Assembly: GCA_001574975.1 (NCBI GenBank)
Contig: KQ965805.1
Span: forward strand, 124,001-188,000
Length of the DNA stretch: 64,000 bases
Source: Gonapodya prolifera JEL478
Taxonomy: Eukaryota > Monoblepharomycota > Monoblepharidomycetes > Monoblepharidales > Gonapodyaceae
Direction of reading: 5' to 3'
The notes beneath the pieces are model-generated. The model worked only from the letters and a program-made list of their open reading frames with translations. It ran no database searches and was not told where the DNA came from. This document shows positions 1-11,264 of this stretch, in pieces (position 1 is the first letter of the stretch; each line of letters begins with the position of its first letter). The translations under genes and the position numbers were made by a program.

Positions 1-2034
1 GGTGGGGTGGATGGATGGTGGTTTTCGGAGGGGGTGAGTTGAGCGTTGTTTGGGGTCACCGGCGGTTGGAGTGAAGAAGGGGTTTGACGAATACAGATAA
101 CTTCGAGTTTGGTGTCGGGGTTGTATCTTCGGCTGACAAATGGGGCGAATCTCGGTGGGACGAAGTTGGTCAAGGGATTTGATAATCTTCCTGGTGAGTG
201 ATCACGTCCGTGTTTAACAACCATTTGGGACATGCCTTACGAAGCATACCCCAGATGACTCCCAAGCCAAGACAGTGTCCGAGCCGGAAAACGCACCAAA
301 GCACGTCCCTGCCAATGTACCGCAACGCTCGGAGGAATCAGAAGACAACCGCCACCTCATCCTTGTCGTCCACGGCATTGGCGCCAAACTCGCCGAGCAG
401 TTTGAGAACTCCACGTTCCTGGGCCAAGTCGATCGGCTACGGTACAATATCAAGAGTCAGCTCGGCAACCGGTCGGACGCTGTGGTTGTGATTCCGGTTC
501 AGTGGCGGCAGGTGCTTGAGGATCGTGAAGAACCCTCGACAAACACCCACCCCACCATTCCAACGACCCTTCTTCAAGAGATCACTCTTCCCTCCATCCC
601 CTCAGTAAAGGCCGTCGGGGCAACCCTCGCAGTCGACGTGCTCGTCTACATGACCCCGCGCTATCGTGCTGCGATTTTGGAAGGTCTCGCCACGGAGCTC
701 AACTTCGTCGTTGGGGAGTGGAAGAAACGGAATCCGAAGTGGAGGGGCGGGCTGAGTCTGGTGGGGCATTCGTTGGGGAGCTGTTTGGTGTGGGATGTGT
801 TGGAACGTGGCGGCGTTGTCGTGGAGGGCGGTGCGGAAGGGAAGGAAGCGACAACGGTCGAGCGGAATCCGAGCCTTGCGGAAGACGACGCACCTGGAGG
901 GGGAGCACAGCCGAAGGAAAACGCGATTGGAGGCTTGTCGACAGCCGTTTTCACACTTCTCACGTTCACAGTCGAAAATTTCTTTGGTGAGTGGAGAGAT
1001 CTAATCACAGATACTTTGTTTGATGACGACTTGTTCACATGCTGCCGCTGTGATCGTGCAGCGATTGGATCACCATTACCCTTGTTTCTAGTTCTTCATC
1101 GTCACCCAGCGACCCTAGAGGCTTCTGACTTTCCCCCTTGTGGAGCTTTTTACAAGTAAGCTTTGTGCCGCACCCCGCATGGTGGTTCGAAGCCCCAAGA
1201 TGTGACATTATTGTTATGTCCAGCGTCTTCGATCCATTCGACCCCATCGCTCATCGCATCGAACCTCTTGTCAGTCGATCGTGGTCTGCAGTGCCGCCGG
1301 CACCGACCATACAAACGGTGGATCAGCCAGGGCCATGTCAGAACGACGTCAAAGAGAAACCCTCCAATGACCAGGAGTCTAGATCTTCGCGCCTCGGAAT
1401 CGCTAATAGTGTGATCACTTTGGTCGAGGGACTTGTGGAGAGGGTTCGCGGAGTGGACGCTCGTGAACCTACAGCGAATTCGCTGGATGGAGAGTCTTTG
1501 TCAGTGCGTGGAGACTCGGCGTTGATATCGTTCAATCCACAATTGGAGGAAACCTTTGTGCTTCAGGCGCGGATTCAGAACACTGGAGCAGTGACCATCG
1601 ACAAATCAACAACTCCTTCAAATGTTGATCGAATATCGCCAAGCGACCTGGGCCAAGCGATCCCCCCAAGTGTCGCTGACAGTACGACCGTGCTTCCGGA
1701 GCAGGGAGGAGGTTCGTCGGCCACCGAACCAAAGGAAAGAATCCACGGGGAGAGCATCTTGAGTCAAATTAATCCAAAGAGAAACCGCTTGGATTTTACG
1801 TTCTCGTCTTCCGAAAGCTCCCTCGGCAACATTGCAATGCTCAGCAGCGCGAGTGCGTACTGGAGTGCTGCCACCGCGCACAACTCATACTGGGAATCTA
1901 CTGAGGTGTGTTATTGTTTGTGCGATTGTGATAGACGCACATCGTGCAATATTGTTATTGTCCTCGTTTGATCAACATAGATGGCGAAGTTCATCGTGGA
2001 TGAGGTTGTCGGTGGCGACCTTGAGGAGAAGTAG
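1..2034 (+). CDS. DDHD-domain phospholipase A1-like lipase, 5' end cut by window edge
   Basis: Likely an intracellular phosphatidic-acid-preferring phospholipase A1 of the DDHD1/DDHD2/yeast Ddl1 family. I can splice exons at 1-33, 97-193, 255-986, 1062-1155, 1224-1905 and 1981-2034, and the reading frame holds throughout. The product shows the lipase segment LILVVHGIG, then the nucleophile motif GHSLGS (codons near 760-780). After that come IGSPLPLFLVLH and FDPFDPIAHRIEPL, which match the DDHD-domain start (family form: DPVAYRxEPL). The C-terminal segment ending SYWESTE then MAKFIVDEV resembles the end of the DDHD domain. The N-terminal fragment before 255 (GGTKLVKGFDNLP) resembles the region preceding the lipase core. 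The start codon lies left of the window. A serine/acid-rich insert sits between the two DDHD halves, as in the family. The family assignment is from motif memory, not a search. Confidence 0.85.
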
Positions 2035-2160
2035 AGATCTACACATACGACTTATTAGTGATTTATTCAAAGTCCACATCTATTTGCATCCAATGTAAAG
2101 TTCTGAAGTGACTTTCGGCTAAAACGCGGAAGGATTGTCCCCTCCCTCCACAGCCACCTC

Positions 2161-3133
2161 ATGTTCTCTTTCCGGTCTGCGCCACCAACTCCCGCGCCCT
2201 GCGCATGCACGGACCACGACGCGTTTCCCTACAAGGACGAGTGGACGTTCGACGTCGACAAGAAATCGCTGTTTGCAACACAGTTCGGACATGTCGTACC
2301 GGGAGACAAACTCCACGAGGAATCGGAGGAGGATTTCCATCGCAGAATAGGAGGCGCAGTGGGGAAGATGGTCAAGGTGAAAGGTGAGCGTGTTTTCGTG
2401 GTTTCCTCCGATCGGAGATATGTCAGCTGACCGTGACCTTTGTAATCTTGTCCCACTGACACTTGAAGCGGACGCGCACTCTTTCCAGGTTCTGGCTCCG
2501 TAGACTCCCGTCGATGGCCGTGACGGGCAACCCGGTGTGGGCGCGAAAAGAACCTTTCAGTGGGGTGTATAAACTCCAAGTCAGGTCCGTAGCGGGAGTG
2601 AAGTTGCCCATTCCGGAAGAGTCGAGGATGCCAATGGTAGGTCGACTGGAGGACTTGAGATTCCGTGACAATATGGCGAAGCCAACGTTTTCCTGGGATT
2701 GTGCTACGTAGAAATGGGAGTTCCTAAAGAATGACGAAGGGTGAGTTCTGAGCGCTTCCATAACCGCGCTCACTTCATTTTGACTGGCGTCTTTACCTGA
2801 AATTAGGGTGATATCGATCGTGGCCCTTTCCAAACAACTGGACATCCCATACGGAGACACCTTCATCACTCACGTGCGCCTGTGCTTTTCCGATGACGCG
2901 GCAGTCACCGCAGGTGGGAGCAAGGGATCGAAAGTGACCGTCTTGATGAAGGTCGACTTGCGAAGTCGGGATTTTTGAACTTCTCTTCACCAAGCACAGA
3001 CCGTGCAGTTACAGTTTCAATGCCCTTCCCAGAGAAATTCACATTGTCTGAAACTCCACCTCTCTGGAAGAAGATCGAAGCCGCGATGCGGGCAGACCTC
3101 GCAAATGCAAATGCCAACGTACAAGCTGCATGA
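2161..3133 (+). CDS. Uncertain gene with VASt-like C-terminal half
   Basis: Three (+) coding stretches lie between the DDHD gene and TPT1. The first, from ATG 2161 to about 2384, is acidic. The second (2807-2964) reads LDIPYGDTFITHVRLCFSDD and KVTVLMKVDL, which resembles the VASt (StART-like) sterol-binding domain of GRAM/Lam proteins (family form: DVPYGDxF...V.W). The third (3000-3133) ends with PPLWKKIEAAMRADL and stop TGA at 3131-3133. The second and third parts join in frame if a 35-nt intron at 2965-2999 is removed (donor gtcggg, acceptor cacag). Between 2388 and 2806 all three (+) frames are poor, while the minus strand carries a 148-codon open frame. The gene model is therefore incomplete. 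The VASt assignment is inference. Confidence 0.4.
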
Positions 3134-3243
3134 GTGCCCCTCAATACTATTATTAATGCATAAACGTCAAACTATTAGATTTATGTACTTGGTATCTCAA
3201 AAAACCAACAGCCATTGGAATACAGAACCAGCAAGTAGCAACT

Positions 3244-4228
3244 TTACGCGCTTCGCTCAAAAGGGACCGATTTACCCGACACATCGACGACTTTGGAGAA
3301 GTACTTTGAAGGCAACGTCCCGTTTCCGTCGCCGGAGCAGAGTATGACGGCGTTAGAGCTGCGGTAAAAGATGAAACCGTCTTGGAGAGGGGAAGAATGT
3401 TCACTCAACGTTTGACAAAACGAGACATACTCGGACAGACAACTCACCTTCCATGGCCTGTTTGGTCGCGATGTGAATATAGCAGTCGCAGTCCTTCCGC
3501 ATGCCACTGAATAGTGCAAGTGGAGTTAAATATTCCCTTTACAATTCCCGCGTTTCAAAGGAAAAGGCTGCACCGCAACCCTCACCTAATAACCCTATCG
3601 TCCCCGAGCATTCCAGACGCAAAGTGGATGTGTGTCCGCGCCATTTTCGAAAGGCCCATTTTGACTGCATGTGCAAAGTGTGAGCAACACAAGTCCACAT
3701 CTTACAAACAAAACCACTACAACACCCACCAATCCTCGGCAAGTTCCGCAAGTACGTTCCATGAATCACAACCGGTATTTCATCCGCGCTCTCGACCGGT
3801 ACCAGTTCCAGCTCCTCCACCTTCAACGAGTGGCCCTGGTTCGCCCTGATGTACCAGGTCCCGGTCTGATCCTCCTTCGCCTGCTCCGCCGCAACCAACT
3901 CCCCATCATTCGACTCATGCAGAAGCGTGCCCGACTCGTCTTCCCTCCTGAGCATGAACCGCTTCTTATCGTTCTGCGCAACGACCGCGACGAAGTCCTC
4001 GAACGAGAATTGGCGCAGTTTGGGGCGGGTGAGCAAGTCCGAGATCTTGACGTATCCGTCGCTCCGGATCGAGAGTCCTTCCTTCTGCGCGCCATGTCGG
4101 AGGATGTACGAGAGAGTTTTGGAAAGGTGGACGTCGTGCCCTTCAGCGTCTCCTCGTTGACCGCCCGCGGAACGATGGGTTCGCGATGACGATGCCGACG
4201 CCCTGGGTTTGATGTTTTTAGGCGGCAT
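3244..4228 (-). CDS. TPT1: tRNA 2'-phosphotransferase (KptA/TPT1 family)
   Basis: Removes the 2'-phosphate left at the splice junction by fungal tRNA ligase, using NAD+. Four exons: 4228-3730, 3664-3586, 3506-3448 and 3380-3244, with clean GT..AG introns; they sum to 774 nt (257 aa). Family signatures appear in order: LSYILRHGA near the N-terminus (RNA and NAD contacts), GYVKISDLL, HGTYLRNLPRI, KMARTHIHFA and the C-terminal DGFIFYRSSNAVILCSGDG. These include the usual H, R and R residues of the KptA active site. ATG 4228 (MPPKN) is chosen because the upstream open frame lacks an ATG. It lies downstream of TRM2 on the same strand with a gap of roughly 150 bp, so the two may share a transcription environment, but each should have its own promoter. 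Confidence 0.93.
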
Positions 4229-4384
4229 CGTGAGATTCTTGGGGCTGCTTTGGATCAAGCAATACCAGTGGTCTTATGTTGTCCAAATCGCTGGCGAGTG
4301 TTGCTATACATGACCGCAGCAAGCGGTAGGTAGAATAAAATAATCTAATTCTTCTATTCACTAGTCATCTGGATAGGCTAGCTC

Positions 4385-6043
4385 TCAACCTTCACGTACT
4401 AGAACTGCAACAGCCTCCACTCGACTAGTTTGCGGAAAGAAATCAAAGCAACGGTAGGAGGCTATCCTGTAGCTGGGGTTGCGTATCTGCAAAGTCTCTT
4501 GTGGAGGCTCATCTGTCGGACTCCCGTCAAATCCAAGCTTAACGCGCTTTCCCCCGATGAAAAGAGTGGAGTTGACATAGGGTTCCGCAGCTTTGTTGCG
4601 CCGAACTTCTCCTGGGAACTGATCCGCAAACTCCCTGGTACTCGTTCTCATTAAATTTGCTTTCGAGCGGAGCAACGCAATGTCCCGTATCTGCGTCTTC
4701 GGGTCGCAGCTCACGTAGATCACGAGGGGAGGTGCGAGCTCGAGAAGTTGGTCCAGGAAGGCCGCCGAGGACCCAGATTCAGGGGGATCCATCACCACCA
4801 CGCATTGATCGCCGCTGACTGGTATCCGTCTGAAGACATCTTCAATCGCCCCTGTATAGAACTCGCAATGGTTCATACGATTGTCCCTGGCGTTCACTTT
4901 CGCCCATTCCAAAGCAGCTGCATCGATTTCCACGCCGACAACCTTGCTGAAATCATCAGCGAGGGAGAGAGCAAACATTCCGGCTCCACAGTATGCGTCA
5001 ACAAGGGTGTCTACGTCAAATGATTTCAAATGTTGTCGCATCTCAGACCGCACGTGACCAACGAGGGAAGGAAGAATAGAAGAGTTGGGTTGGTAAAACG
5101 AGTGGGCAATAAAGCGAAATGTCCGCCCATTAACAACATCCAAAACGGGTTGACGAGGGTCTGAGATGCATCCTGCCGTCCATGGCGGTGGTGGGGGCCA
5201 CACGTCGCTGGCGACTTGAGCCCCTAACTCGGATCGCTTCAGTCCAGGAGGAGGAAGCAGCGTATGCCGAAAGAGGAGCGTGTTCCCCTGGGAGTTTACG
5301 GGAGCTTTCTTTTGTCGAAACCGTCCTCGAACTTGCATGTACGCATTATTGATCTCTTCAGTTGCAATGACACACCGCCCAATGTCAATGGTTTTCCTAT
5401 TCCTCCCCCGGTAGTTAAACCCCACAGATTCCACAGGCTCCCCCGCGCGGCGCCGATCGAAATGTGGGGTGATCTTTGTCCGATAGTGCAACTGCATTGG
5501 ACTCCCGACAATCGGTTGCAAGAATTCGCCATCGCTCAATCTTTCTTCGTCAATCCCAAGCTTCCCGGATGATCCCCGAAGCAGTGCCCTGACGGCGTCC
5601 TCTTTGTGCTGCAGCTGGGCGTTGTACGGCAAGTGTTGAAGCGCGCAACCGTGGCAGTCACGAAAATACTCGCACGGAGGCTGCACTCTCTGTGGAGATT
5701 CCCGAACCACTTCAACCAGGTCGGCGGAACTCCACCCGTCGTGGTTGGCGTAAACCCTGACCCGGACAACTTCGTCACGCAAGACAGTGGGTACCGAGAT
5801 CAACCACGAAGCGCGGTCGAAAACCGGACCCGAAGACGAGGTTTGAGTGCCAGCGTGGAGTCCGGCGGAGTCACTCAAGGCGAATCCGACGCCGTGGCCA
5901 TCCGACCCAACAGCGACAATCCACACATCCAGCACGTCCCCCAGTGAGAATGGAGAATCGGTCCCTTTAGTACCTGGCTGAAGGATTGCCAGAGTCGCTG
6001 ACTGCTCGCTCAGTGCTTGCTCTCCTGATCCACCAGAGGACAT
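4385..6043 (-). CDS. TRM2: tRNA (uracil-5-)-methyltransferase, TrmA/RumA family
   Basis: Forms ribothymidine at U54 of tRNA using S-adenosylmethionine. A single uninterrupted exon. The region near the N-terminus (GDVLDVWIVAVGSDGHGVGFAL) fits a TRAM RNA-binding domain. It is followed by CEYFRDCHGCALQHL, the usual cysteine-rich signature; then the Rossmann motif DAYCGAGMFALSLA, the acidic residue in GVEIDA, and the DPPESGSSAAF loop (family DPPRxG). The catalytic cysteine lies in VIYVSCDPKTQ. The family also expects a glutamate near the C-terminal end. ATG 6043 is the first in-frame ATG; the open frame continues upstream to 6118, so a short extra N-terminus is possible. Length (552 aa) agrees with fungal Trm2. 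Confidence 0.93.
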   Translation of the reverse strand: MSSGGSGEQALSEQSATLAILQPGTKGTDSPFSLGDVLDVWIVAVGSDGHGVGFALSDSAGLHAGTQTSSSGPVFDRASWLISVPTVLRDEVVRVRVYANHDGWSSADLVEVVRESPQRVQPPCEYFRDCHGCALQHLPYNAQLQHKEDAVRALLRGSSGKLGIDEERLSDGEFLQPIVGSPMQLHYRTKITPHFDRRRAGEPVESVGFNYRGRNRKTIDIGRCVIATEEINNAYMQVRGRFRQKKAPVNSQGNTLLFRHTLLPPPGLKRSELGAQVASDVWPPPPPWTAGCISDPRQPVLDVVNGRTFRFIAHSFYQPNSSILPSLVGHVRSEMRQHLKSFDVDTLVDAYCGAGMFALSLADDFSKVVGVEIDAAALEWAKVNARDNRMNHCEFYTGAIEDVFRRIPVSGDQCVVVMDPPESGSSAAFLDQLLELAPPLVIYVSCDPKTQIRDIALLRSKANLMRTSTREFADQFPGEVRRNKAAEPYVNSTLFIGGKRVKLGFDGSPTDEPPQETLQIRNPSYRIASYRCFDFFPQTSRVEAVAVLVREG

Positions 6044-6426
6044 ATCAAATCTAATTCCAAGTAATGAAAGCCGCTCCGAGAGCAAAACGTCGTCGCGAGG
6101 GTCATGATTGTGCTTCACAGACTTCCGAGAGTGATGAAGCGGGCGCTGAGGTGGTCGATTTGGGAAATTGCACCGTGTTGGGCGAGCGATGGGGCTGTTC
6201 CGTTTTTGTTTCGATGAATCCTGGAATCAAACGTTTCAACGCCGATCCTCACCGATTCCAACTCGTTCCTAAAGTATCATTGACCTTCGCCAGAAGTTTG
6301 ATGCCGACGCTCGAGCTCCGTGTCGAGGTGCGAGATGTCAGGAGCGTGATATGTTGCATTGTAAAAGCAACGTGTCTCAACTATTTGTAACAATACAAGA
6401 TAAAGCCATGGTATATATATCACAAT

Positions 6427-7308
6427 TCAGTTTACGATGCAGGGAGCATAATCCTCTGTTTGCTCGAGCTTGAGGATTCTTTCAATAGTTTCATCCGGGA
6501 ATTTGTTCAAGCGTTGTAGTGGGAAAGAGAAAACAAAAGTACGCATACCTGCCCCTACTCGAATCCTTCCACCTGTCACCTCGACTTGGTCCGGCTGGAC
6601 CACCGGCACCGTCGTGGGCACCTCTGGGAGTTCTCCGACAATACCCCCCGCTTCGTCCTCCACCAGCCTCTCCAGTTCCGCCTCCACATCCGCCTCGTCT
6701 CGGTCCGTGAGAGACCTTCCAATTGCATCGGACACGTCCTTTTGATATGCTATAGCGTCCTGCGTGAGTGCGTCTACTTTTTCGACACTGGTCGTCGCGT
6801 TTAGTCGCTTGAGGACTTCATTGCCCTGCGCAAGACTATTTAAGAACCTCTTTTCCACCTCCTTATACTGGATTGTGTCCACCTAAGATGGAATGTTATG
6901 TCTGGTCACTCTACCTTAGCCATCTTCGCCATGCTTCCTGGGCGGCTTCGACACTTACCATTTTCTCCAACATGAATAGTTGCTCGTCTGTCCCCTGTAT
7001 GAGCGTCTCTTGCTATTTCTTCTTCCTAAGCGCGAGCATCGCTCGTCGACGTGATATGACCCTTCGCGAGGCACGTCTTCGCCACCTGGGTTTACTTCTC
7101 AAACACGTTCTCCAGCTGAAATGGGCATCGATTACAATCAGAGGAGTCAATCACCACAGTTTGAAAAGGCTTCGAGAAGTGCCACCGGCTTCACTAACTT
7201 GCTTCTTGTAGTCCTTCAGTTTATCCCTTTGCTTCTTCAGTCCCACATCGCCTCATCTATCTTGGATGTTTTGGCTGTCGGCTGAGGTTTGCTGTTGTCG
7301 TTTCCCAT
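6427..7308 (-). pseudogene. VPS20: ESCRT-III subunit VPS20/CHMP6, with nonsense codons and frame breaks
   Basis: ESCRT-III protein family member that links ESCRT-II to Snf7 at endosomes. Three exons: 7308-7199, 7115-6959 and 6882-6427. Exon 1 encodes an N-myristoylation-type start (MGNDNSK) and LKKQRDKLKDYKKQ; exon 2 the basic helix RRRAMLALRKKK then QETLIQGTDEQLFMLEKM; exon 3 VDTIQYKEVEKRFLN, GNEVLKRL and an acidic C-terminus. All parts align with CHMP6 from memory. However, exon 1 needs one extra base after IDEA, and exon 2 holds an in-frame TAA after LENVFEK, a compensating +1 shift before RRRAM, and a TAG after RKKK. The two shifts cancel, so total exon length is a multiple of three, but the stops remain. 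It could be a true pseudogene beside a good copy elsewhere, or sequence error. Confidence 0.75.
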
Positions 7309-7611
7309 CAGAAGGCACTCCGAGTGTTACTTAGCCCGATGATATCGTGAAAAATGGAACTGCTGAGGCGGAGCAGCACAGATCGATGGGTTGGAATTGG
7401 CAGTGTGCCAGAACGAAAAAAAAAGGGGTCAATCGGGAGAGGTTGAGATCGTTGAGAGTGGCTGTGTACTCACTTCCGTGACAATGCATAAATGCAGAAT
7501 ACGCAAGACACTGCCCAGAATGCAGTACAAGTCCTGCGTGGGTAACTTGGAAACAACGCATCATTTCATCTCAGTCAGGATTATAGCACCTTTATCAGAT
7601 CCAAATGTCAA

Positions 7612-10600
7612 TTAGTCACCCAAATTCCGCAAAAATGACCGCGATGTTAGCACGAGAAAATCGGAGCTACCCTGTGTATTCTCCGCATCTGATAAAGAGC
7701 TTGCAAGTCTCCGAATGCAGTGTAACAATGATTGATGGTCATTCACAATGGATACCACGTGCCTGTTGAGCAACGAGAAACGTTCTGTTATATTTTGGCT
7801 AATAATATGTTTGCCCAAGACCCTGCATGACAGGCATGGTGTCTGCACTCACGGCCAATCTCGCACAATCGCCTCCAACGTCAGCAAGACGTGCTCCTTC
7901 GCGACGACACTGACATCGTCTGACGAAAGGGCTCCGGCGCATGACTGTACGAGTTCCAGTGCCAATTGTGCGTCATAAACCCAAGTGTTGACATTATCCG
8001 TGGACTCGTCGACCACTCCGAAACACTTGAGACCACCAGGGCGGCAGCAAGGACAGTCGCAGATAGTGTCACGACTTCTGGATCACCGAGTCGCTCGTGT
8101 CGAAGAAACGGATGAATGAGGTCCACACCGGAGCTCGAGAGAAAGGAACGCCGGGCGAAGCGCTGTCAACACATTAGTTTGACACAAACACTGTATCAGC
8201 AAACTTCATGAGGAACATCGTACCTTCATCGAGCTATTCACTATCCACGCAACTTTATCCAATGAATCTTTCGCTGTCTCGATGTGTGCCGAGCCATGAG
8301 CAATGAGGATTGACGCGAGGACAACAAACTCTATTTGTGCAGTAGAAGAACTTGCTGTCTTTGTAAAGGGCCGATCGTGCGTGACGATGAAAGTCCATTT
8401 CACTGAGCTGCTCCGAGTTTTGGTGTTCCAAATCGAAAATATAATCCGAATACTCTCGCTTGGAGTTAGGGAGATCCGCAATTCGGTTTTTCTCGGAAGT
8501 AGAGAGTAGTCCGGAGCGAGCGAACGACATTATGAGAGACATGGCTGATATTGCGACTGAAGGTGTTGGGTATTTTTCATGGAGAATATCAAGACAGCAA
8601 TTGAAAAGCTGGTAATATTGTGTGGTTGTCAAAGAGTGCCACATGGATCACTTGACAAGCATGACCCACTTGATCAACCCTCTGCTCTCGGACCCGCGAA
8701 ATTGTCTCGCAAACTGTGATGCCAGTGTCCCAAAAGCCGGTCGACGCACCCAAAAGGGAGCTATCGTGGTGTGCATCAACAGTGTTCCGAAACAAACTCA
8801 TAAATTGGTCTTCTTCGTGATGCGCGCAAAGAAAAAATGCTAGCAACTGGGTGGCGACGTTATGAAGAGAGGATTTGTCAACTTGCTGTGGATACCTTCA
8901 CAGACCTGTTTTGTAACAGTGTCTTCGTCCTCGCGTTTTGGAGTTGCATCTTTCATGGACTTCAATTCAGCTTTTGTTCGCTCCAGTTTCAATTCCATTT
9001 GCACAACGATCCCGTCATCTTCTTTACTACGCGGCTGAGGTGATCGTGATTTGATCAACGGAATGGATATTTGAGTTTCCGCTGAATTAGGAAGAAATCG
9101 CTCGACACACCTTCATTCTGAATAGGTTTTGGTTCTGTGATGTGTCGCTCGACAACTTTTATCACCGTTTTCACAGCGGGTTTCCATTTCGCAGCATCCA
9201 AAGCTGGTTTGACGATCGGCCTTCGACTTGGCCCTTGGCTTCGACCAATGCCCTCCCGTAACTGCCGAAAAGGTTTCTGAAGCTCTGTAATCCGCGCGAC
9301 CTTTGGATGAGACTTCTAATTTGAGGGAAGAGACCTATATATATTACAAAACCAACATCGTCACCAAACAGGAAGTAGCATCGCGCGGAAGGAAGACAGA
9401 GAGTACCCACTTGTTCCCGGAGATGTCTATTCGCCTCACCCATTTCCCTCGCAGAAGCGAGGATCCGGCGATTTTCTTTGGCAAGAAGAGCAACGTTCTT
9501 GTCGTACTCCATCAGCTCCTGCCAAAGTCCCAGGGCTTCCTTTGAATGACGTATTTGCAACCAATCGCGATATTGTTACCCTCTCGAGCTCCACTTGACG
9601 ATCTTCCATCTCTTTCACACGCTCGTCCTCAACAGAGGCGTCCACTCCAACTTCGCGAACTCGCAGTCGGCGCTCGCGCAGCGAAAGCGCCCGGTTTTTG
9701 GCCTGGGGGGATGAAGAGTAGCATGGGGAAAGACTTCCAACTTGTAGTCAGGGGCAGTAGCATTAAAACACCTTCAGAATCCCAGCCAGCTCGTGAAGCT
9801 CTCCATGCGCTCGCGAAAGTTCGCTGATCGTCGTGACGGCACTTGACCTGTTCAATGTCCGTATGAAATCAGGATACCACGGTTTCAGCAACAATCAGTG
9901 CGGGTGGCAAGTACATTGTCCGAGCACGTTTCCGAAACACTTCATTATTATCACCGACACGCTCGGCATACCCATTGTTTGCGAGTGCTGCATGTGCGAG
10001 TGTGGCAGATGGGACGTCATCGATGGCATTTTGAAACGGTAGGAAAATGCAGTTTTGAGACCTAGAAATCCAACTTGAGGTGACATTGGTCACACCTGGC
10101 CACCAAGCTCTCCCACGCTGAAAACATATTCACGATCAATGTCGCTGCCGACAGTCGCAGTTTTGGAATGGTCTTCACGATTGTTAACTGCCGTTTCCAC
10201 ATTGGCATTCGAATCGGCATGGTTTGGATTTGCGCCATCAGAGCCTAGCGGCTCGGCAGTTCTTGCAGCTGTTGCCGGGAGTGCGACGAGATTCTGTCCC
10301 GATTGGGCTGATGATCCTATCCGTTGGCAGAACGGGGACATGCTCGATCCGGAGAGACTCTGAGTGAAATGAAGTCAACTGTGGAGATTGAACGTGGTCG
10401 TTGGATGCTCGGTTCGATGTGTAGGATGGTTCGCGAGAAGGTGCGGCCCCATGTAGTACTCGAGGAACAGAGCTGTATATGGTAGCGCTCTCCGAAGGAA
10501 TGGTGGGAAGAGTTTCCGCCGAAGAGACCGCCCGCTCGAGTCCACTCAAGGATCGATGTCGCTCCTGGAGAGTTCCTGTCAACGAGTGGATGAAGAATGA

Positions 10601-10736
10601 TGCCTTTTTGTAAAAGCGTTGTCATGGTTCATGTCACACCTTCGCGACGGGCCTCTTCAAAGTATGAGGTAGTAGGTTGTTCCTCATAAGCCGTTTTTTG
10701 AATCACTCGCTCAGTTGCGGAAGGAAAACTTGACGC
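7612..10736 (-). CDS. CCDC138-like coiled-coil protein (centriolar satellite)
   Basis: Multi-exon gene on the minus strand; coding pieces run from exon 10736-10643 (ERVIQKTAYEEQPTTSYFEE) to the stop at 7612. The middle part (about 9,800-9,170) is coiled coil: LRERRLRVREVGVD, VEDERVKEMEDRQVELER, then KNVALLAKENRRILASAREM and EANRHLREQ. This follows the layout of animal CCDC138 (LxKEKNKExKRLxSSFxxLKExNxxLKKQ). The C-terminal part is helical (CCLDILHEKYPTPSVAISAM) and ends FLVLTSRSFLRNLGD, resembling the CCDC138 end FLCINLNSTLFNLGL. In animals this protein sits at centriolar satellites, which fits a flagellated fungus. Exon joins were not all solved, and exons 5' of 10,736 are unresolved. Identity is inferred from memory of the human protein. 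Confidence 0.55.
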
Positions 10737-11264
10737 CTATGCCGCAAACGGTTATAATGAGTGGGACATATGGTCGAGCCTTGGGGTCCCATCGCCAACT
10801 GCAGAATGAACACCCACAGAAGCATCGAACGATGATATTGTCTGCGATGGTGTCCAAGATTCGCTTCCTAGCAGAAATTCCTCGTGGCAAACTGAACATT
10901 CGATTCGCGAAAATTATCGTGAACATACTCCTCGAATCCGAACGCTCCCTCCCGCCTCGCACTGAAGAGGATTCTGCTGTTCTCCAACTCGAGAATCCAC
11001 TATTCGTTAGCTCCTGCGGTGCTTTCGTTGGTAATTTCACACATATGTAAGCGTTCGTTACTTCAACACACCAGATTGACGCGGGTGGGACGGCGAGTCG
11101 ACGCAGTGAGACTCGAAGTCGAACTAGAAAGAGGAAGAGTTGTTGCTGACGCAGAACGTGAATCCATCGGCTACGTGGGTGGATTTACATGAACTTCAAA
11201 GCATGGCGACTGACCACAGCACTGATATTTTCCAAGCATCTTTGAATCGAATTCCCCAGCCTTG

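Noticed and set aside
6064-6390. 108-codon (+) open frame overlapping the TRM2 5' end
   Set aside because: Antisense to TRM2 leader, no recognisable domain and no support for translation.
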